Of a DNA stretch of 64,000 nucleotides, positions 24,945 to 34,868 are shown piece after piece. The stretch is taken from the NCBI RefSeq assembly GCF_018122735.1, contig NZ_JAGRRD010000001.1, positions 3,934,281-3,998,280 of the forward strand, read 5' to 3'. The position numbers and the translations under genes were made by a program. The DNA is from Azoarcus sp. L1K30 (lineage in GTDB: Bacteria; Pseudomonadota; Gammaproteobacteria; Burkholderiales; Rhodocyclaceae). The notes under the pieces are model-generated. The model had not been told where the DNA came from. It saw only the letters and a list, made by a program, of their open reading frames with translations, and ran no database searches. The stretch's first letter is position 1. Each line of letters starts with the position of its first letter.

Positions 24945-26504
24945 TCAGCGGTTGCCGTTCCCCGTTCTGGCGGAGAACAGTGCTGCGCGCGGTGCGGTGT
25001 TGCGGCGGTCGGACGACTGCGGCGCGCGATTGCCATTGATTTCGCTGCGGCCGCGGTTGCCGGCATGGTTGCCGTTGGGTTCAGGGCGGCTGGGGGCGGC
25101 GCGATTGCCATCCACTTCTCCAGCCTGGCGCGGCGCGGGACGAGCCCGGTTGCCGTCCGTCTCGGTGCGGGCGCGCTGAGGGCCGCGGCTGGCAGGCTGC
25201 CCACCGTTTGCGGGGCCACGGCCGCCGGGACGGTCGCTGCGGCCGGCGGTTGCACCGCTCCTGCGTTGTTCGCTGTTGTTGCGACCGCCGCCGCCACCGC
25301 GACGTGGCATCGGTTCGCGGCGCTGGTCTTCGTCATGCGACTGTTCTGCCGTCGCACTGGGCACGAAGCCTTCGGCCGTGGCGCGGTCGACCTTGCGGTG
25401 CATCAGGCGTTCGATTGCGCTCAGCAGCTTGAGCTCTTCGCGGTCGACCAGCGAAATCGCATGTCCGGCCGCGCCGGCACGGCCGGTGCGACCGATGCGG
25501 TGCACGTAGTCTTCGGGTACGTTCGGCAGTTCGAAGTTCACCACCTGCGGCAGTTGATCGATATCGAGACCGCGCGCGGCGATGTCGGTGGCCACCAGAA
25601 CAGGCAGCGAGCCGTCCTTGAACTGGGCCAGGGCGCGTGTGCGGGCCGCTTGGCTCTTGTTACCGTGGATGGCTGCAGATTCGATGCCGTGTTTGGTCAG
25701 ATATTCGGCCAGCTTGTTGGCGCCGTGTTTGGTGCGGGTGAACACCAGTGCCTGAAACCACTGGCGTTCCTTTATCAGCCAAGCCAGCAGTTCGCGCTTC
25801 TGCTTCTGGCCGATCATGTAGGCGGCCTGTTCGACGCGCTCGGCGGTGGTATTGCGCGCAGCAACCTCTACGCAGCCCGGATTGTGCAGCAGGCCGTTGG
25901 CTAGTTCACGAATCTCGTCGGAGAAGGTGGCCGAGAACAGCAGATTCTGGCGTTTCTTCGGCAGCAGTGCGAGCACCTTTCGGATGTCGCGGATGAAGCC
26001 CATGTCGAGCATGCGGTCGGCTTCGTCGAGAATCAGGATCTCTACGCCAGACAGGTCCAGCGTGCGCTGGCCGACGTGGTCGAGCAGACGGCCGGGTGTC
26101 GCCACCAGAATGTCGACGCGCTTCTTCAGCGCCGAAATCTGCGGATTGATGTTGACGCCGCCGAACATCACCATCGAGGTCAATGGCAGGTGCTTGCCAT
26201 AGGTTTTCACCGATTCTTCGACTTGGGCCGCGAGTTCGCGGGTCGGCGTGAGGATGAGGCAGCGCGGGCGACCGTTCGGGTGCGGATGCACATGCGTCTG
26301 CGACAGCAGGTGCAGCACCGGAAGCGTGAAGCCGGCCGTCTTGCCGGTGCCGGTCTGTGCGGCAGCGAGCAGGTCACCTCCGGCGAGTACTTGCGGAATG
26401 GCCTGGGCCTGGATCGGCGTCGGTGTTGTATAGCCGGCTTCCGAAATGGCGCGCAGCAAGGGTTCAGCCAGTCCGAGACCGGCGAAATTTGATTCTGTGT
26501 TCAT
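24945..26504 (-). CDS. rhlE: DEAD-box RNA helicase RhlE with a repetitive tail
   Basis: A 519-residue DEAD-box helicase with Q-motif ([11 protein letters not shown]), motif [22 protein letters not shown] in [17 protein letters not shown], then helicase-C motifs ([21 protein letters not shown]). The core ends near residue 375. The remaining ~140 residues are Gly/Arg/Asn-rich and low-complexity, with (D/N)GNRA-type units repeated about five times. RhlE unwinds RNA in decay and ribosome assembly. Tails like this bind RNA and aid condensate formation in related proteins. It starts with ATG 26504. Confidence 0.93.
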   Translation of the reverse strand: MNTESNFAGLGLAEPLLRAISEAGYTTPTPIQAQAIPQVLAGGDLLAAAQTGTGKTAGFTLPVLHLLSQTHVHPHPNGRPRCLILTPTRELAAQVEESVKTYGKHLPLTSMVMFGGVNINPQISALKKRVDILVATPGRLLDHVGQRTLDLSGVEILILDEADRMLDMGFIRDIRKVLALLPKKRQNLLFSATFSDEIRELANGLLHNPGCVEVAARNTTAERVEQAAYMIGQKQKRELLAWLIKERQWFQALVFTRTKHGANKLAEYLTKHGIESAAIHGNKSQAARTRALAQFKDGSLPVLVATDIAARGLDIDQLPQVVNFELPNVPEDYVHRIGRTGRAGAAGHAISLVDREELKLLSAIERLMHRKVDRATAEGFVPSATAEQSHDEDQRREPMPRRGGGGGRNNSEQRRSGATAGRSDRPGGRGPANGGQPASRGPQRARTETDGNRARPAPRQAGEVDGNRAAPSRPEPNGNHAGNRGRSEINGNRAPQSSDRRNTAPRAALFSARTGNGNR

Positions 26505-26793
26505 GCGAGAAAATGCTCCAGCGACGGCCTGTCGTGCGCAGGGCGTACGACACCAATCGAGGCGGGCGGGATTCGTGACCTGAAATGGTCGTTGGAAAGG
26601 TTGCGGCCGATTGGTCGGGCACGCAACAGCCTTGCACTATAGAGTGTTCGGGCGCGGAAAGCGAGAACTGGCTGAAATCAGGTGACTTTTTCCGATATGT
26701 ACAGCGATTCCTATGCCTTTCGTGCAGTATTCGATTTCGCTGGCAGCGCGTATATTTCGTCTGGCTTTGCCGTCCGTGCCGGAGTGCGTGACC

Positions 26794-27939
26794 ATGTATG
26801 TATCTCGTTTCCGAATGTTCGACCTACGTCCGCGCCTCGCACGTGCGCTGGCAGCCATCGCACTTGCAGGCCTGCTGGCAGTGAGCCTGCTGCTGCTGTT
26901 GTCGTTCTGCGGCGTGTTGCTGTCATTGCAACACAGCTGGAGTGCTTTGATCAGCGGCGATCCCGTGTCGACCGCGGTCTCCAGTGTGAGCGCCGTGGTG
27001 TGCGCCTACCTGTGCGCCCGTATTGCCTCCATGCTGTGCGTGTCGCCGCCCGAACCAGCCGGCGTCCGTTTGCCGCGCGATGCCGCGCCCGAGTTCTATA
27101 CGCTGATCGACGATATCGGCCGTCAATTGAGCGCGGACGGAATCGACCATGTGTGGATTACCCGCGATCCGAATGCTTCGGTCTTGCAGCGGGCGCGCTT
27201 GGGCTGCCTGGGGAGGATCGAAACCCATCTGCTGGTAGGACTGCCGTTGGTGCATAGTGTGTCGCGTGCGCAACTCGCAGCCGTGATGGCGCACGAGTTT
27301 GCGCATCTTGCGTTGCAGCGAAAGGGCACAGGAAAACTTGGCGCACACCTCAGGGCGTGGTGGCTGAGGGTGCTCGATGCAATGTGCGAGGACATGCCGC
27401 TGATGGCGCCGGCTGTCGACCGTTTTTTGCGCCGCTTCTACCGCGATTTGCTGCGACTGTCGCGCATCGAGGAGTTCGAGGCCGATGCCCATGCCGCAAG
27501 GTTGGTGGGGGCCGGACTGCTCGGCGAGACCCTAGTCGAAGTCTCGCTCAAGGAACGCTTCCTGCGCCAGGATTACTGGCCCAAGGTGATGGCGCAAAGC
27601 GAGACACGTGTGCGCCCGACCATTCGGCCCTATCGCGAAATGGGGTTGGGGGTCGAAACCGGGTTTCTGCGTCCGGAGTCGGTGCGTGCCGCGACCGAAG
27701 CATTGATGGCCGATGGTGACGAGGTGCCCTTGCCCTTTCATCCCGCGTTGCATCAGCGACTGCGCGCCTTGAGGGTGCCGCTGCGTGCCGCATCGGTCGA
27801 CCGGCCGTCGGCTGCGCGGCATTATTTTGCCCCCATCCTGCCGGCGCTTTCATGGGTGTTCGACCGCGCCTGGTGGCAGGATGCGCGTCCGGGCTGGCGC
27901 CGGCATTATCGCGGCGCCCGGCGACGCAGCCAGGACTGA
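26794..27939 (+). CDS. M48 family zinc metalloprotease, membrane-anchored
   Basis: A 381-residue protein. It starts MYVSRFRMFDLRPR, then has two hydrophobic segments (about residues 16-50 and 58-80). The zinc motif HEFAH lies at residues 167-171 (AAVMAHEFAHLAL), and the third ligand Glu of the M48 E-x3-D pattern lies in EEFEADAHAARL near residue 229. These are hallmarks of HtpX/Ste24-like peptidases. Some M48 proteins act on misfolded membrane proteins, and some YugP-type forms are uncharacterised; the closest subfamily is unclear. I chose the ATG at 26794 (GGAG nine bases upstream) over 26713 and 26815. It is followed by the FeeM-PilZ gene. Confidence 0.83.
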   Translation: MYVSRFRMFDLRPRLARALAAIALAGLLAVSLLLLLSFCGVLLSLQHSWSALISGDPVSTAVSSVSAVVCAYLCARIASMLCVSPPEPAGVRLPRDAAPEFYTLIDDIGRQLSADGIDHVWITRDPNASVLQRARLGCLGRIETHLLVGLPLVHSVSRAQLAAVMAHEFAHLALQRKGTGKLGAHLRAWWLRVLDAMCEDMPLMAPAVDRFLRRFYRDLLRLSRIEEFEADAHAARLVGAGLLGETLVEVSLKERFLRQDYWPKVMAQSETRVRPTIRPYREMGLGVETGFLRPESVRAATEALMADGDEVPLPFHPALHQRLRALRVPLRAASVDRPSAARHYFAPILPALSWVFDRAWWQDARPGWRRHYRGARRRSQD

Positions 27940-28082
27940 TCGCTGCGCGACCGGCCCGGGAGCTCGAGGGGTGATGCTTGTTTGCGCTTGATCATCTTCC
28001 CCGGGGTACTTGAGCGCTATCATGCGGGTCCGAATTGATGCCCGCTCCCGCCCGTGTCCGATGGCGTGGCAGCGCAAAAACT

Positions 28083-29378
28083 ATGATCATGCCCTGGCGC
28101 AAGTTCGGCTCACGCCTGCTTGAACGATGTTCGTCACTGCTACCCGGCAGACTCCGTTTCGCCGTCTATGGGAAGCTGATCCGTTGTGACGCAGTCTTGT
28201 CGGAAAAGCTGGTGTTCAAGCTCGCCGAAACACGTGAGGAGCTCGAAGCCTGTTTTCACCTCCTGCACGACGCCTATGTCGATGCCGGCTTCATGCAGCC
28301 CGACCCGTCCGCGATGCGGGTCACGGTCTACCACGCCCTGCCGACGACCTCGACGCTGTTGTGCCGGTACGGCGAGAGGGTGGTCGGCACCTTGTCGCTG
28401 ATTCGCGAGAGCGCCATGGGTTTCCCGATGCAGCGCATCTTCGACCTCGACGCCGTCCGGCGCCAGGGAGGGAATATTGCGGAGGTCTCCGCGCTGGCTA
28501 TCGATCCGCGCTTTCGATCGGCGAGCGGAAAGATCCTGCTGCCGCTGATGAAGTTCATGTACGAATACGCCACCCGGCAATTCGATACCCGCCATCTCGT
28601 CATTGCAGTCAATCCGCGACATGTGGGCTTTTACGAAGCGGTGTTGTGTTTCCGGCGTCTGGCGCAGCGGCCGGTGGCGCATTACGATTTCGTCAATGGT
28701 GCGCCTGCGGTCGGGGCGCATCTTGATTTGTCCACGGCGCCGGCCGTGTATCGACGTCGCTACGACAAGCTGCCACCCGCGAAGAACCTGTTCCGGTATT
28801 TCACCGCGACCGTGGTGCCCAACATCCGGTTCCCCGAGAAGCGTTTCTACACCACGACCGATCCGGTCATGACGCCGGCACTCATCGACCATTTCTTCAA
28901 TATTCGTACCCGGGTGTTCGCCGGACTACGCAGTCGCGAATTGATGCTGCTGCATTCGATTTACGATCTGCCCGAATTCAAGGGGTGTCTGCCGCCCGTG
29001 CCCGATGGCGTACCGCGCTCGGAAATGCGACGACGCACGCACCGACGGTTTCCGGTGATGTGTCCGGGTGAGTTCCGCACCAATTCTCTCGGGCTGCGCA
29101 AACGCTACGGTCTGAACGTCTTCGAATGCTCGGCGTCGGGGTTCCGTGTCCGTGCCGAACGTGCACTGCCGGTCGGCGTCAGCGGCGAAGTGTCCATCGA
29201 CCTCGGGGCATCGGATCGCAGCGAGATGAAAGTGACGGTGCTTCGGCGCGGGTCCCACGATGACAAAATTGCGCTGATCCGAATCGATGATGCCGATCTG
29301 GCCTGGCGCAAGTTCGTGAGCGCCTTGAGTCAGGCGCGCACCCACGAAGAGCTCGACGAGGCGACGCGGTTCATTTGA
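28083..29378 (+). CDS. FeeM-like acyltransferase fused to a PilZ domain
   Basis: A 431-residue protein. Residues ~40-290 are a GNAT-fold acyltransferase like the N-acyl amino acid synthase FeeM/exosortase-associated acyltransferases: FKLAETREELEACFHLLHDAYVDAGFM, NIAEVSALAIDPRFRS, LVIAVNPRHVGFYEAVL. Residues ~330-425 look like a PilZ domain: RRRTHRRFPVM, NVFECSASGFRVRAE. PilZ domains bind cyclic di-GMP, although the canonical D/NxSxxG reads ECSASG here, with Glu in the first place. The protein may join an acyl chain to an amine in response to c-di-GMP. The start is uncertain (TTG 28035, ATG 28038, 28083 or 28089). Its end overlaps btuF convergently by eight bases. Confidence 0.75.
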   Translation: MIMPWRKFGSRLLERCSSLLPGRLRFAVYGKLIRCDAVLSEKLVFKLAETREELEACFHLLHDAYVDAGFMQPDPSAMRVTVYHALPTTSTLLCRYGERVVGTLSLIRESAMGFPMQRIFDLDAVRRQGGNIAEVSALAIDPRFRSASGKILLPLMKFMYEYATRQFDTRHLVIAVNPRHVGFYEAVLCFRRLAQRPVAHYDFVNGAPAVGAHLDLSTAPAVYRRRYDKLPPAKNLFRYFTATVVPNIRFPEKRFYTTTDPVMTPALIDHFFNIRTRVFAGLRSRELMLLHSIYDLPEFKGCLPPVPDGVPRSEMRRRTHRRFPVMCPGEFRTNSLGLRKRYGLNVFECSASGFRVRAERALPVGVSGEVSIDLGASDRSEMKVTVLRRGSHDDKIALIRIDDADLAWRKFVSALSQARTHEELDEATRFI

Positions 29379-30276
29379 GCTGTACTGCCGCGCGCTGGCG
29401 TGCGTTATCGAGTTGTTCGCACAGCCGCGCTGCGCCGTCGAGAATCCGGGGCGTGTGCCGCTGGATCAGCGTCGGTGGAATGAAGAACAGGTTGTTCCGC
29501 GCAACGGCGGCAAGACTTGGCCAGCGCCGCCATTGGTCCAGCCATTCCGGGCGCTCGTCGCCCATGCCGCTGGCGACGATGGCCTCGGGGTTGGCAGCGA
29601 GCACGGCCTCGACACTGACCGTGGGCGCGAGCTGGGGCAGCGCCGCGAACACGTTTTCGCCGCCGCACAGCCGCATCACATCGCCGATGAGGTGTTCGCC
29701 ATTGATCGTCATCAGCGGGCGGTCCCACACCTGGTAGAAGGTGCGAACGGGTGACAGGCCCGAATAGCGTGTGCGCAGGTCCTGCAGGCGAGTTCGGTAC
29801 TGTTCGGCTGCAGCCCGTGCGATGGTGTCGGTGCCGGCGAGGGTGCCGAGACTCTCGAGCGCGCGCGCAACGTCATCGAGGTTGCGTGGTTCGTTGATGT
29901 ATACGGGGACGCCCAGTGCCGCCAGACGGTCCAGGTGCGCATCGCGATTGCCGCTTTTCCACGCCACCACGAGGTCGGGCTTGAGTGCGATCAGCGCCTC
30001 GAGATCCACGTTGTTGTAGCTGCCAACATGCGGCAGCGACTTGGCAGCCTCAGGGAAGTCGCTGTACGACACGACCCCCACCACCTTGCTGCCCGCGCCG
30101 GCCGCAAACAGCAGTTCGGTCAGGTGAGGCGCGAGGCTGACAATGCGGCGCGCCGGTTGGGCCAGAGTGAGATCCGTGCCGCTATCGTCACGAATGCTCA
30201 CCGTCGAGGCGGCAGCAGGCGCGCCGTTCAGGCTGCAAATAAGCGCGAATGCGGCGGCGAAGTATCTGGCGTTCAT
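29371..30276 (-). CDS. btuF: Periplasmic cobalamin-binding protein, BtuF-like
   Basis: A 301-residue periplasmic binding protein. The signal peptide is [23 protein letters not shown], followed by LAQPARRIVSLAPHLTELLFAAGAGSKVVGVV, the DFPEAAKSLPHVGSYN segment, DLVVAWKSGN, and QVWDRPLMTINGEHLIGD. These match the BtuF/TroA-type helical-backbone fold. It captures corrinoids for import, though the BtuCD ABC partners are not in the window. ATG 30276 is four bases inside the end of the cobD-type gene. It converges with the FeeM-PilZ gene. Confidence 0.88.
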   Translation of the reverse strand: MNARYFAAAFALICSLNGAPAAASTVSIRDDSGTDLTLAQPARRIVSLAPHLTELLFAAGAGSKVVGVVSYSDFPEAAKSLPHVGSYNNVDLEALIALKPDLVVAWKSGNRDAHLDRLAALGVPVYINEPRNLDDVARALESLGTLAGTDTIARAAAEQYRTRLQDLRTRYSGLSPVRTFYQVWDRPLMTINGEHLIGDVMRLCGGENVFAALPQLAPTVSVEAVLAANPEAIVASGMGDERPEWLDQWRRWPSLAAVARNNLFFIPPTLIQRHTPRILDGAARLCEQLDNARQRAAVQLK

Positions 30277-31271
30277 CGACGAAGCTCCTTGATTGCCGTG
30301 GATTGAAGCGTATCGGCCAGGCGTTGCCAGCCGTGCTCGTCGGGTGGCAGGCCGAAGCGCAGACTGGCGGGGGCGTCGAAATGGCGAACCAGAATGCCAT
30401 GGCCGGCGAGCTGGTGGGCGATGGCCCGTGCTGCCGGATGTTCGAACCACTTGAAGAGGGCAGGGCCGCGCACGTCATCGAAGCCGGCGTGGTGCAGCAG
30501 TGAGGCGAGACGCTCGCCATCGGCCTGCAGTCTGCGTCGGGTGCTGTCGTGCCAGGCGCGGTCGCGCAGCGCAGCCTGCACGACGGCGCGGGCGGGGCCG
30601 CTCACTGTCCACGGGCCCAGCCGGGCGCCGAGGGCGGCGCGCAATGCCTCAGGCGCGAGCACGAAGCCGACGCGGGCACCGGCGAGGCCGAAGAACTTGC
30701 CGGCCGAGCGCAGGATTACCAGGCCCGGATTTCCCGCACAGGCAGCCAGGCTCTCCGACGGATCGGGGTCGATGAAAGCCTCGTCGATCACCAGCCATCC
30801 GCCGCGCGCGGCGAGGCGCCGATGCCAGTCCAGGAGCCGGGTGCGAGGGTAGTGCGTTCCCGAGGGATTGTTGGGATTGACCAGCACCAGTACGTCCGTG
30901 CTGTCGATACAGGCATCGATGCAGTCGGGGTCGGCTGCAACGCGCCTCAGTATGCGCCCGCGCCAGGCGTGCGGATGCTCCGCGTACGTAGGCGCGGGAA
31001 TGGTGACAACCCGCCCGGGAATCAGTTCGGGCAGGCTCTGTATCGCCGCCTGCGAACCGGCGACGGCGAGCACCTGTCCGGTGCAGTAGTAGGCCATGGC
31101 CGCGTCCTCGAGACCGTCGTTGTCTTCCGGCAGGCGGTGCCAGGCATCGGGTGCAAGTGCGGGAACCGGCCAGGGTCGTGGATTGATCGCGGTCGACAGG
31201 TCGAGCCAGTCCTCGAGCGCAATGCCATACTTGGCGGCGGCAATCCGCAGCCGGCCTCCATGCTCAAGCAT
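30273..31271 (-). CDS. cobD: Threonine-phosphate decarboxylase / CobC-type PLP enzyme
   Basis: A 332-residue fold-type I PLP enzyme starting [33 protein letters not shown], typical of CobD/CobC. It has [22 protein letters not shown] and the PLP lysine in [17 protein letters not shown]. It makes (R)-1-amino-2-propanol O-phosphate from threonine phosphate for the nucleotide loop. Naming differs (Salmonella CobD, Pseudomonas CobC). It overlaps cbiB by eight bases upstream and btuF by four downstream. Confidence 0.93.
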   Translation of the reverse strand: MLEHGGRLRIAAAKYGIALEDWLDLSTAINPRPWPVPALAPDAWHRLPEDNDGLEDAAMAYYCTGQVLAVAGSQAAIQSLPELIPGRVVTIPAPTYAEHPHAWRGRILRRVAADPDCIDACIDSTDVLVLVNPNNPSGTHYPRTRLLDWHRRLAARGGWLVIDEAFIDPDPSESLAACAGNPGLVILRSAGKFFGLAGARVGFVLAPEALRAALGARLGPWTVSGPARAVVQAALRDRAWHDSTRRRLQADGERLASLLHHAGFDDVRGPALFKWFEHPAARAIAHQLAGHGILVRHFDAPASLRFGLPPDEHGWQRLADTLQSTAIKELRR

Positions 31272-32196
31272 TCCATTGCTCCAGTGCGAAAGCGAGCAGG
31301 GCTGAGATGGCCAGCCATAGCAGCATGCCGCGATGTACAAGCTCGACGGCGGCGCGAATCGAACCCGCATCGGGCGCGGTGCTGGTGCCTAGCGGCGGGC
31401 GCGCTTCCGCCTTGCCGTGATAGATGGCAACGCCCCCGAGGGCGACGTCGAGCGCCCCTGCCCCTGCTGCCATGACCGGGCCGGCGTTGGGGCTGTCCCA
31501 GGCCGGTGCCTGTTCGCGCCAGCAATGCAGCGACTGACGGGTGCGACCGAGGACGGCGTAGGTGAGCGCGGTCAGGCGTGCCGGCACCGCATTGAGCACA
31601 TCGTCGATGCGGGCGGCCGCCCAGCCGAAGCGCAGGTAGCGGGGCGTACGGTAACCCCACATCGCGTCCAGGGTGTTGGCCAGGCGAAACAGCAGTGCGC
31701 CGGGCCCGCCGAATATCAGGAACCAGAACAGGGCGCCGAAGACGGCGTCGTTGCCGTTCTCGAGCACGGACTCGGTGCCCGCACGGGCGATGCCTTCGGC
31801 GTCGAGCCTTGCCGTATCGCGGCTGACGATCCAGGCGGTGCGTGTGCGCGCTTGTGCCAGGTCCCCGGATTCAAGGGGGGCCGCGATGGCTTCGGCATGC
31901 TCTGTCAGGCTGCGCGCACCGAGGGCGAAGTACAGCAGGCCGATATCGACCACCCAGTGCGCCTGCGGATGTAGCTCGCGCAGCAGCAGCGCGAGCCCGA
32001 GCCACGGGCCGGTCGCCGCGACCCACGCCACGATGCCGGCCAGACGCGAGGCGGAATGACCGCGCACTCGGCTTTCGATCGCGCTTGCCCAGCGGCCGAA
32101 TCCAACCAGCGGGTGGTAGCGACGGAATTCACCGAAGCGGCGGTCGAGCAGCAGGCCGGCGGCCAGCTTGAATACGGCGAGGGCGAATGCGGACAT
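31264..32196 (-). CDS. cbiB: Adenosylcobinamide-phosphate synthase
   Basis: A 310-residue membrane protein: [24 protein letters not shown] near the start, then several hydrophobic helices ([39 protein letters not shown]). The signature [37 protein letters not shown] follows, with [17 protein letters not shown] near the end. It attaches the aminopropanol arm to cobyric acid. It begins at ATG 32196. No cobalamin riboswitch of recognisable form precedes it, unlike the main operon. Confidence 0.94.
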   Translation of the reverse strand: MSAFALAVFKLAAGLLLDRRFGEFRRYHPLVGFGRWASAIESRVRGHSASRLAGIVAWVAATGPWLGLALLLRELHPQAHWVVDIGLLYFALGARSLTEHAEAIAAPLESGDLAQARTRTAWIVSRDTARLDAEGIARAGTESVLENGNDAVFGALFWFLIFGGPGALLFRLANTLDAMWGYRTPRYLRFGWAAARIDDVLNAVPARLTALTYAVLGRTRQSLHCWREQAPAWDSPNAGPVMAAGAGALDVALGGVAIYHGKAEARPPLGTSTAPDAGSIRAAVELVHRGMLLWLAISALLAFALEQWNA

Positions 32197-32353
32197 GATG
32201 ATGGTGCGCCGGAGCCTCGGGGCACATGCGATGACAGGGGCTGGAGGTTACGACAAGCGGTGACCGTATGGCAAAGGCTTGTCGCCAGCAACAATTGTGC
32301 TCGCGGACGATGCCGACATCCGCAAGGACGGATTTCCGGAATGATGCCAATCA

Positions 32354-32381
32354 TCGGTCAGGTCCGCACCGGTCTGACCGA
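32354..32381. terminator. Inverted repeat after cysN
   Basis: TCGGTCAG (32354-32361) and CTGACCGA (32374-32381) form a perfect eight-base stem with a 12-base loop that can also pair in part. It follows the cysN stop by about 12 bases, so it is a candidate terminator of the cys operon, though it lacks a U-tract. The rest of 32197-32392 has no gene. Confidence 0.5.
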
Positions 32382-32392
32382 CGTGCGTCCTG

Positions 32393-33679
32393 TCAGCCGA
32401 TCATGCCGGCGCCGACGGTGTTGTTGGTGCTTTCGTCGATGATGATGAAAGCGCCGGTGGCACGGTTGGCGCGGTAGGGGTCGGCGACAATGGGTTGGGC
32501 GAGCTTGAGCGTGATGCGGGCGATGTCGTTCATTGCCAGGCTGGTCACCGGCTGCTGCTCCAGCGTATTGACGTCGAGCCGATAGTCGATCTTGGCGATC
32601 TTGGCCTTGGCTTCGCGGGTGGTGTGGCGGACCAGATAGGTCCGCGCCGGTGACATCGGGGTTTCCGACAGCCAGCATACGGTGGCGTCGATCTGCTTGA
32701 TGGCGCTCGGCGCTTCGACCGTCTTGACAATCATGTCGCCGCGCGAGATGTCGATTTCGTCTTCCAGCAGCAAGGTGACCGATTGCTCATGGATCGCGCG
32801 TTCGAGCTGGTCGCTGCCGAGGCTGATGGCCTTGACCTTGCTGGACGCGCCGGACGGCAATACGGTGACCGCATCGCCGATGGCGATTTCGCCCGATTCG
32901 ACCCTGCCCATGAAGCCGCGGTAGTCGTGCAGTTCGGGGTTCGCTGAGTCGTGTGGGCGGCACACGAACTGCACTGGAAAACGGAAGTCCTCGGCCTGTT
33001 CGGTGTGGGCGGCCGGTGCGGCTTCGAGAATCTCGAGCAGGGTGGGGCCGGCGTACCAGGGCAGGCGTTCGCCACGGTCCACGATCATGTCGCCGGCCAA
33101 CGCGGAAATGGGGATGAAGCGCACGTCCTTGATGCCGAGCTGGCCAGCGAAGGCGAGGTAATCCGCCTTGATGCGTTCGAAGGTGGCTTCGTCGTAGTCG
33201 ACGAGATCCATCTTGTTCACCGCGACCAGCAGGTGAGGGATGCCGACCAGGCTGGCGAGGTAGGAATGGCGTCGGGTCTGGGTGAGCACGCCCTTGCGCG
33301 CATCGATGAGGATGATGGCAAGGTTGGCGGTGGAGGCCGCGGTGACCATGTTGCGGGTGTACTGCTCGTGCCCCGGGGCGTCGGCGATGATGTACTTGCG
33401 ACGGCCGGTGGTGAAGTAGCGGTAGGCGACATCGATGGTGATGCCTTGCTCGCGCTCGGCTTGCAAGCCGTCGGTGAGCAGCGAGAGGTCGACCGCGGTC
33501 ATGCCGCGCTTGGCCGAGGTCTTCTCGATCGCATTCATGGTGTCGGCGAGGATGGTCTTGGTGTCGAACAGCAGGCGGCCGATCAGGGTGCTCTTGCCGT
33601 CATCGACGCTGCCGCAGGTCAGGAAGCGCAGCAGGCCGTTGTCGATCTCGGGCAGTTGTTCAGGTGCGGACATGGTCAT
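32393..33679 (-). CDS. cysN: Sulfate adenylyltransferase subunit 1 (GTPase)
   Basis: A 428-residue CysN: LRFLTCGSVDDGKSTLIGRLL (P-loop), GITIDVAYRYF, DAPGHEQYTRNM, and NKMDLVDYD, then domain 2/3 motifs. It drives the sulfate-to-APS reaction together with CysD, using GTP hydrolysis. No CysC kinase domain is fused at the C-terminus, so APS is used directly, fitting the APS-type CysH of the operon. I took ATG 33679 (MTMSAPEQ; GGA five bases before); an ATG at 33673 is also possible. It is separated from cysD by 265 bases of repeats instead of the usual short spacer. Confidence 0.95.
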   Translation of the reverse strand: MTMSAPEQLPEIDNGLLRFLTCGSVDDGKSTLIGRLLFDTKTILADTMNAIEKTSAKRGMTAVDLSLLTDGLQAEREQGITIDVAYRYFTTGRRKYIIADAPGHEQYTRNMVTAASTANLAIILIDARKGVLTQTRRHSYLASLVGIPHLLVAVNKMDLVDYDEATFERIKADYLAFAGQLGIKDVRFIPISALAGDMIVDRGERLPWYAGPTLLEILEAAPAAHTEQAEDFRFPVQFVCRPHDSANPELHDYRGFMGRVESGEIAIGDAVTVLPSGASSKVKAISLGSDQLERAIHEQSVTLLLEDEIDISRGDMIVKTVEAPSAIKQIDATVCWLSETPMSPARTYLVRHTTREAKAKIAKIDYRLDVNTLEQQPVTSLAMNDIARITLKLAQPIVADPYRANRATGAFIIIDESTNNTVGAGMIG

Positions 33680-33726
33680 TTTTCCAGTGATGCTTTGAAC
33701 TCGGTTCAGTACGTGCGGGGTGTTCT

Positions 33727-33944
33727 CCCTCCCCTTCAAGGGGAGGGCTGGGGTGGGGATGGGTTGTTACTGGGCGTTGTGCGGAAACCCATCCCCCTCC
33801 CGGCCTCCCCCTTGAAGGGGGAGGAGTGCTTGTTCGATCGGCCTCCGCTTTCAAGGAGAGGCGTGCTTGTTCGATCTACCTCCGCTTTCAAGGAGAGGCG
33901 TGCTTGCTCGATTGGCCTCTGACTTGACAGGGGGCCTTGGTCGA
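33727..33944. repeat. Inverted repeat and ~37-base tandem repeats between cysD and cysN
   Basis: A pair of G/C-rich arms around TTCAAGGGG (33727-33765 and 33784-33823) forms a large imperfect inverted repeat. It is followed by tandem units of about 37 bases starting with CCTCC and ending GTGCTTG(T/C)TCGAT at 33804, 33842 and 33879. A decayed fourth starts at 33916 and runs into the cysD stop. It looks like a mobile or replication-slippage intergenic element inside an operon. Confidence 0.75.
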
Positions 33945-34859
33945 TCAGAAATACCCTTCCTTCTTGCGCTGCTCCATCGAGGCCTCGGAGGTCTGATCGT
34001 CCATTCGCGTCGCGCCGCGCTCGGTAATCGTCGTGGTTGCGGTCTCGGCGAGAATCTTCTCCACCGTGTCCGCGTCGGACTCAACCGGCGCCGTGCAGGT
34101 AATGTCACCGACGGTGCGGAAACGCACCAGCACGTCTTCGACCTTGTCGCCAGGCTTGGCCGGCGTCACGTCGGTGACTGGCTGCATCAACCCGTTCTTG
34201 CGCACCACCGGACGGACATGGGCGAAATAGATCGACGGCAGCTCCAGCTGCTCGCGGGCGATGTACTGCCACACGTCGAGCTCGGTCCAGTTGCTGATCG
34301 GAAATGCGCGGATGTTCTCGCCCTTGTGCGAGCGTGCGTTGTACAGGTTCCACAGCTCGGGGCGCTGGTTCTTCGGGTCCCACTGACCGAACTCGTCGCG
34401 AAAGCTCATGATCCGTTCCTTCGCGCGTGCCTTTTCCTCGTCGCGACGGGCGCCGCCGATACACGCATCGAAACCGAATTCCTCGATCGCCTCGAGCAGC
34501 GTCACCGACTGATGCTTGTTGCGCGACTCATCGGCCGACTTCAGCACCACCGTACCGCGCGCCATCGAATCTTCGACCGAGCGCACGATCAGGCGCTCGC
34601 CCAGCTCGGCAGCCCGTTTATCGCGGAAGTCGGTCACTTCCTTGTAGTTGTGGCCGGTGTCGATATGCATCAGCGGGAAGGGGAAGCGACCGGGGCGGAA
34701 GGCCTTTTCGGCCAGGCGCAGCATGCAGATAGAATCTTTGCCGCCGGAAAACAGCAGTACCGGGTTCGCGCACTGGCCGGCCACCTCGCGCATGATGTGG
34801 ATGGCTTCGGCCTCGAGCCAGTCAAGGTGGGAGAGCGTCTGTTTGGTCAGAGTCGACAT
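33945..34859 (-). CDS. cysD: Sulfate adenylyltransferase subunit 2
   Basis: A 304-residue CysD: LSHLDWLEAEAIHIMREVAGQ, the PP-loop VLLFSGGKDSICML, FPLMHIDTGHNYKEV, DACIGGARRDEEKARAKER and VRKNGLMQPVTD. It activates sulfate with ATP to APS. It follows the small ORF (or cysH) with nine bases between the small ORF's stop and this ATG. Its stop abuts the repeat block before cysN. Confidence 0.95.
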   Translation of the reverse strand: MSTLTKQTLSHLDWLEAEAIHIMREVAGQCANPVLLFSGGKDSICMLRLAEKAFRPGRFPFPLMHIDTGHNYKEVTDFRDKRAAELGERLIVRSVEDSMARGTVVLKSADESRNKHQSVTLLEAIEEFGFDACIGGARRDEEKARAKERIMSFRDEFGQWDPKNQRPELWNLYNARSHKGENIRAFPISNWTELDVWQYIAREQLELPSIYFAHVRPVVRKNGLMQPVTDVTPAKPGDKVEDVLVRFRTVGDITCTAPVESDADTVEKILAETATTTITERGATRMDDQTSEASMEQRKKEGYF

Positions 34860-34868
34860 AGTCTGGTG

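Noticed and set aside
32197-32392. Possible cobalamin riboswitch before cbiB
   Set aside because: The conserved GCCACTG, CCGGTG and GGGAA elements seen at 23872-24072 are absent.
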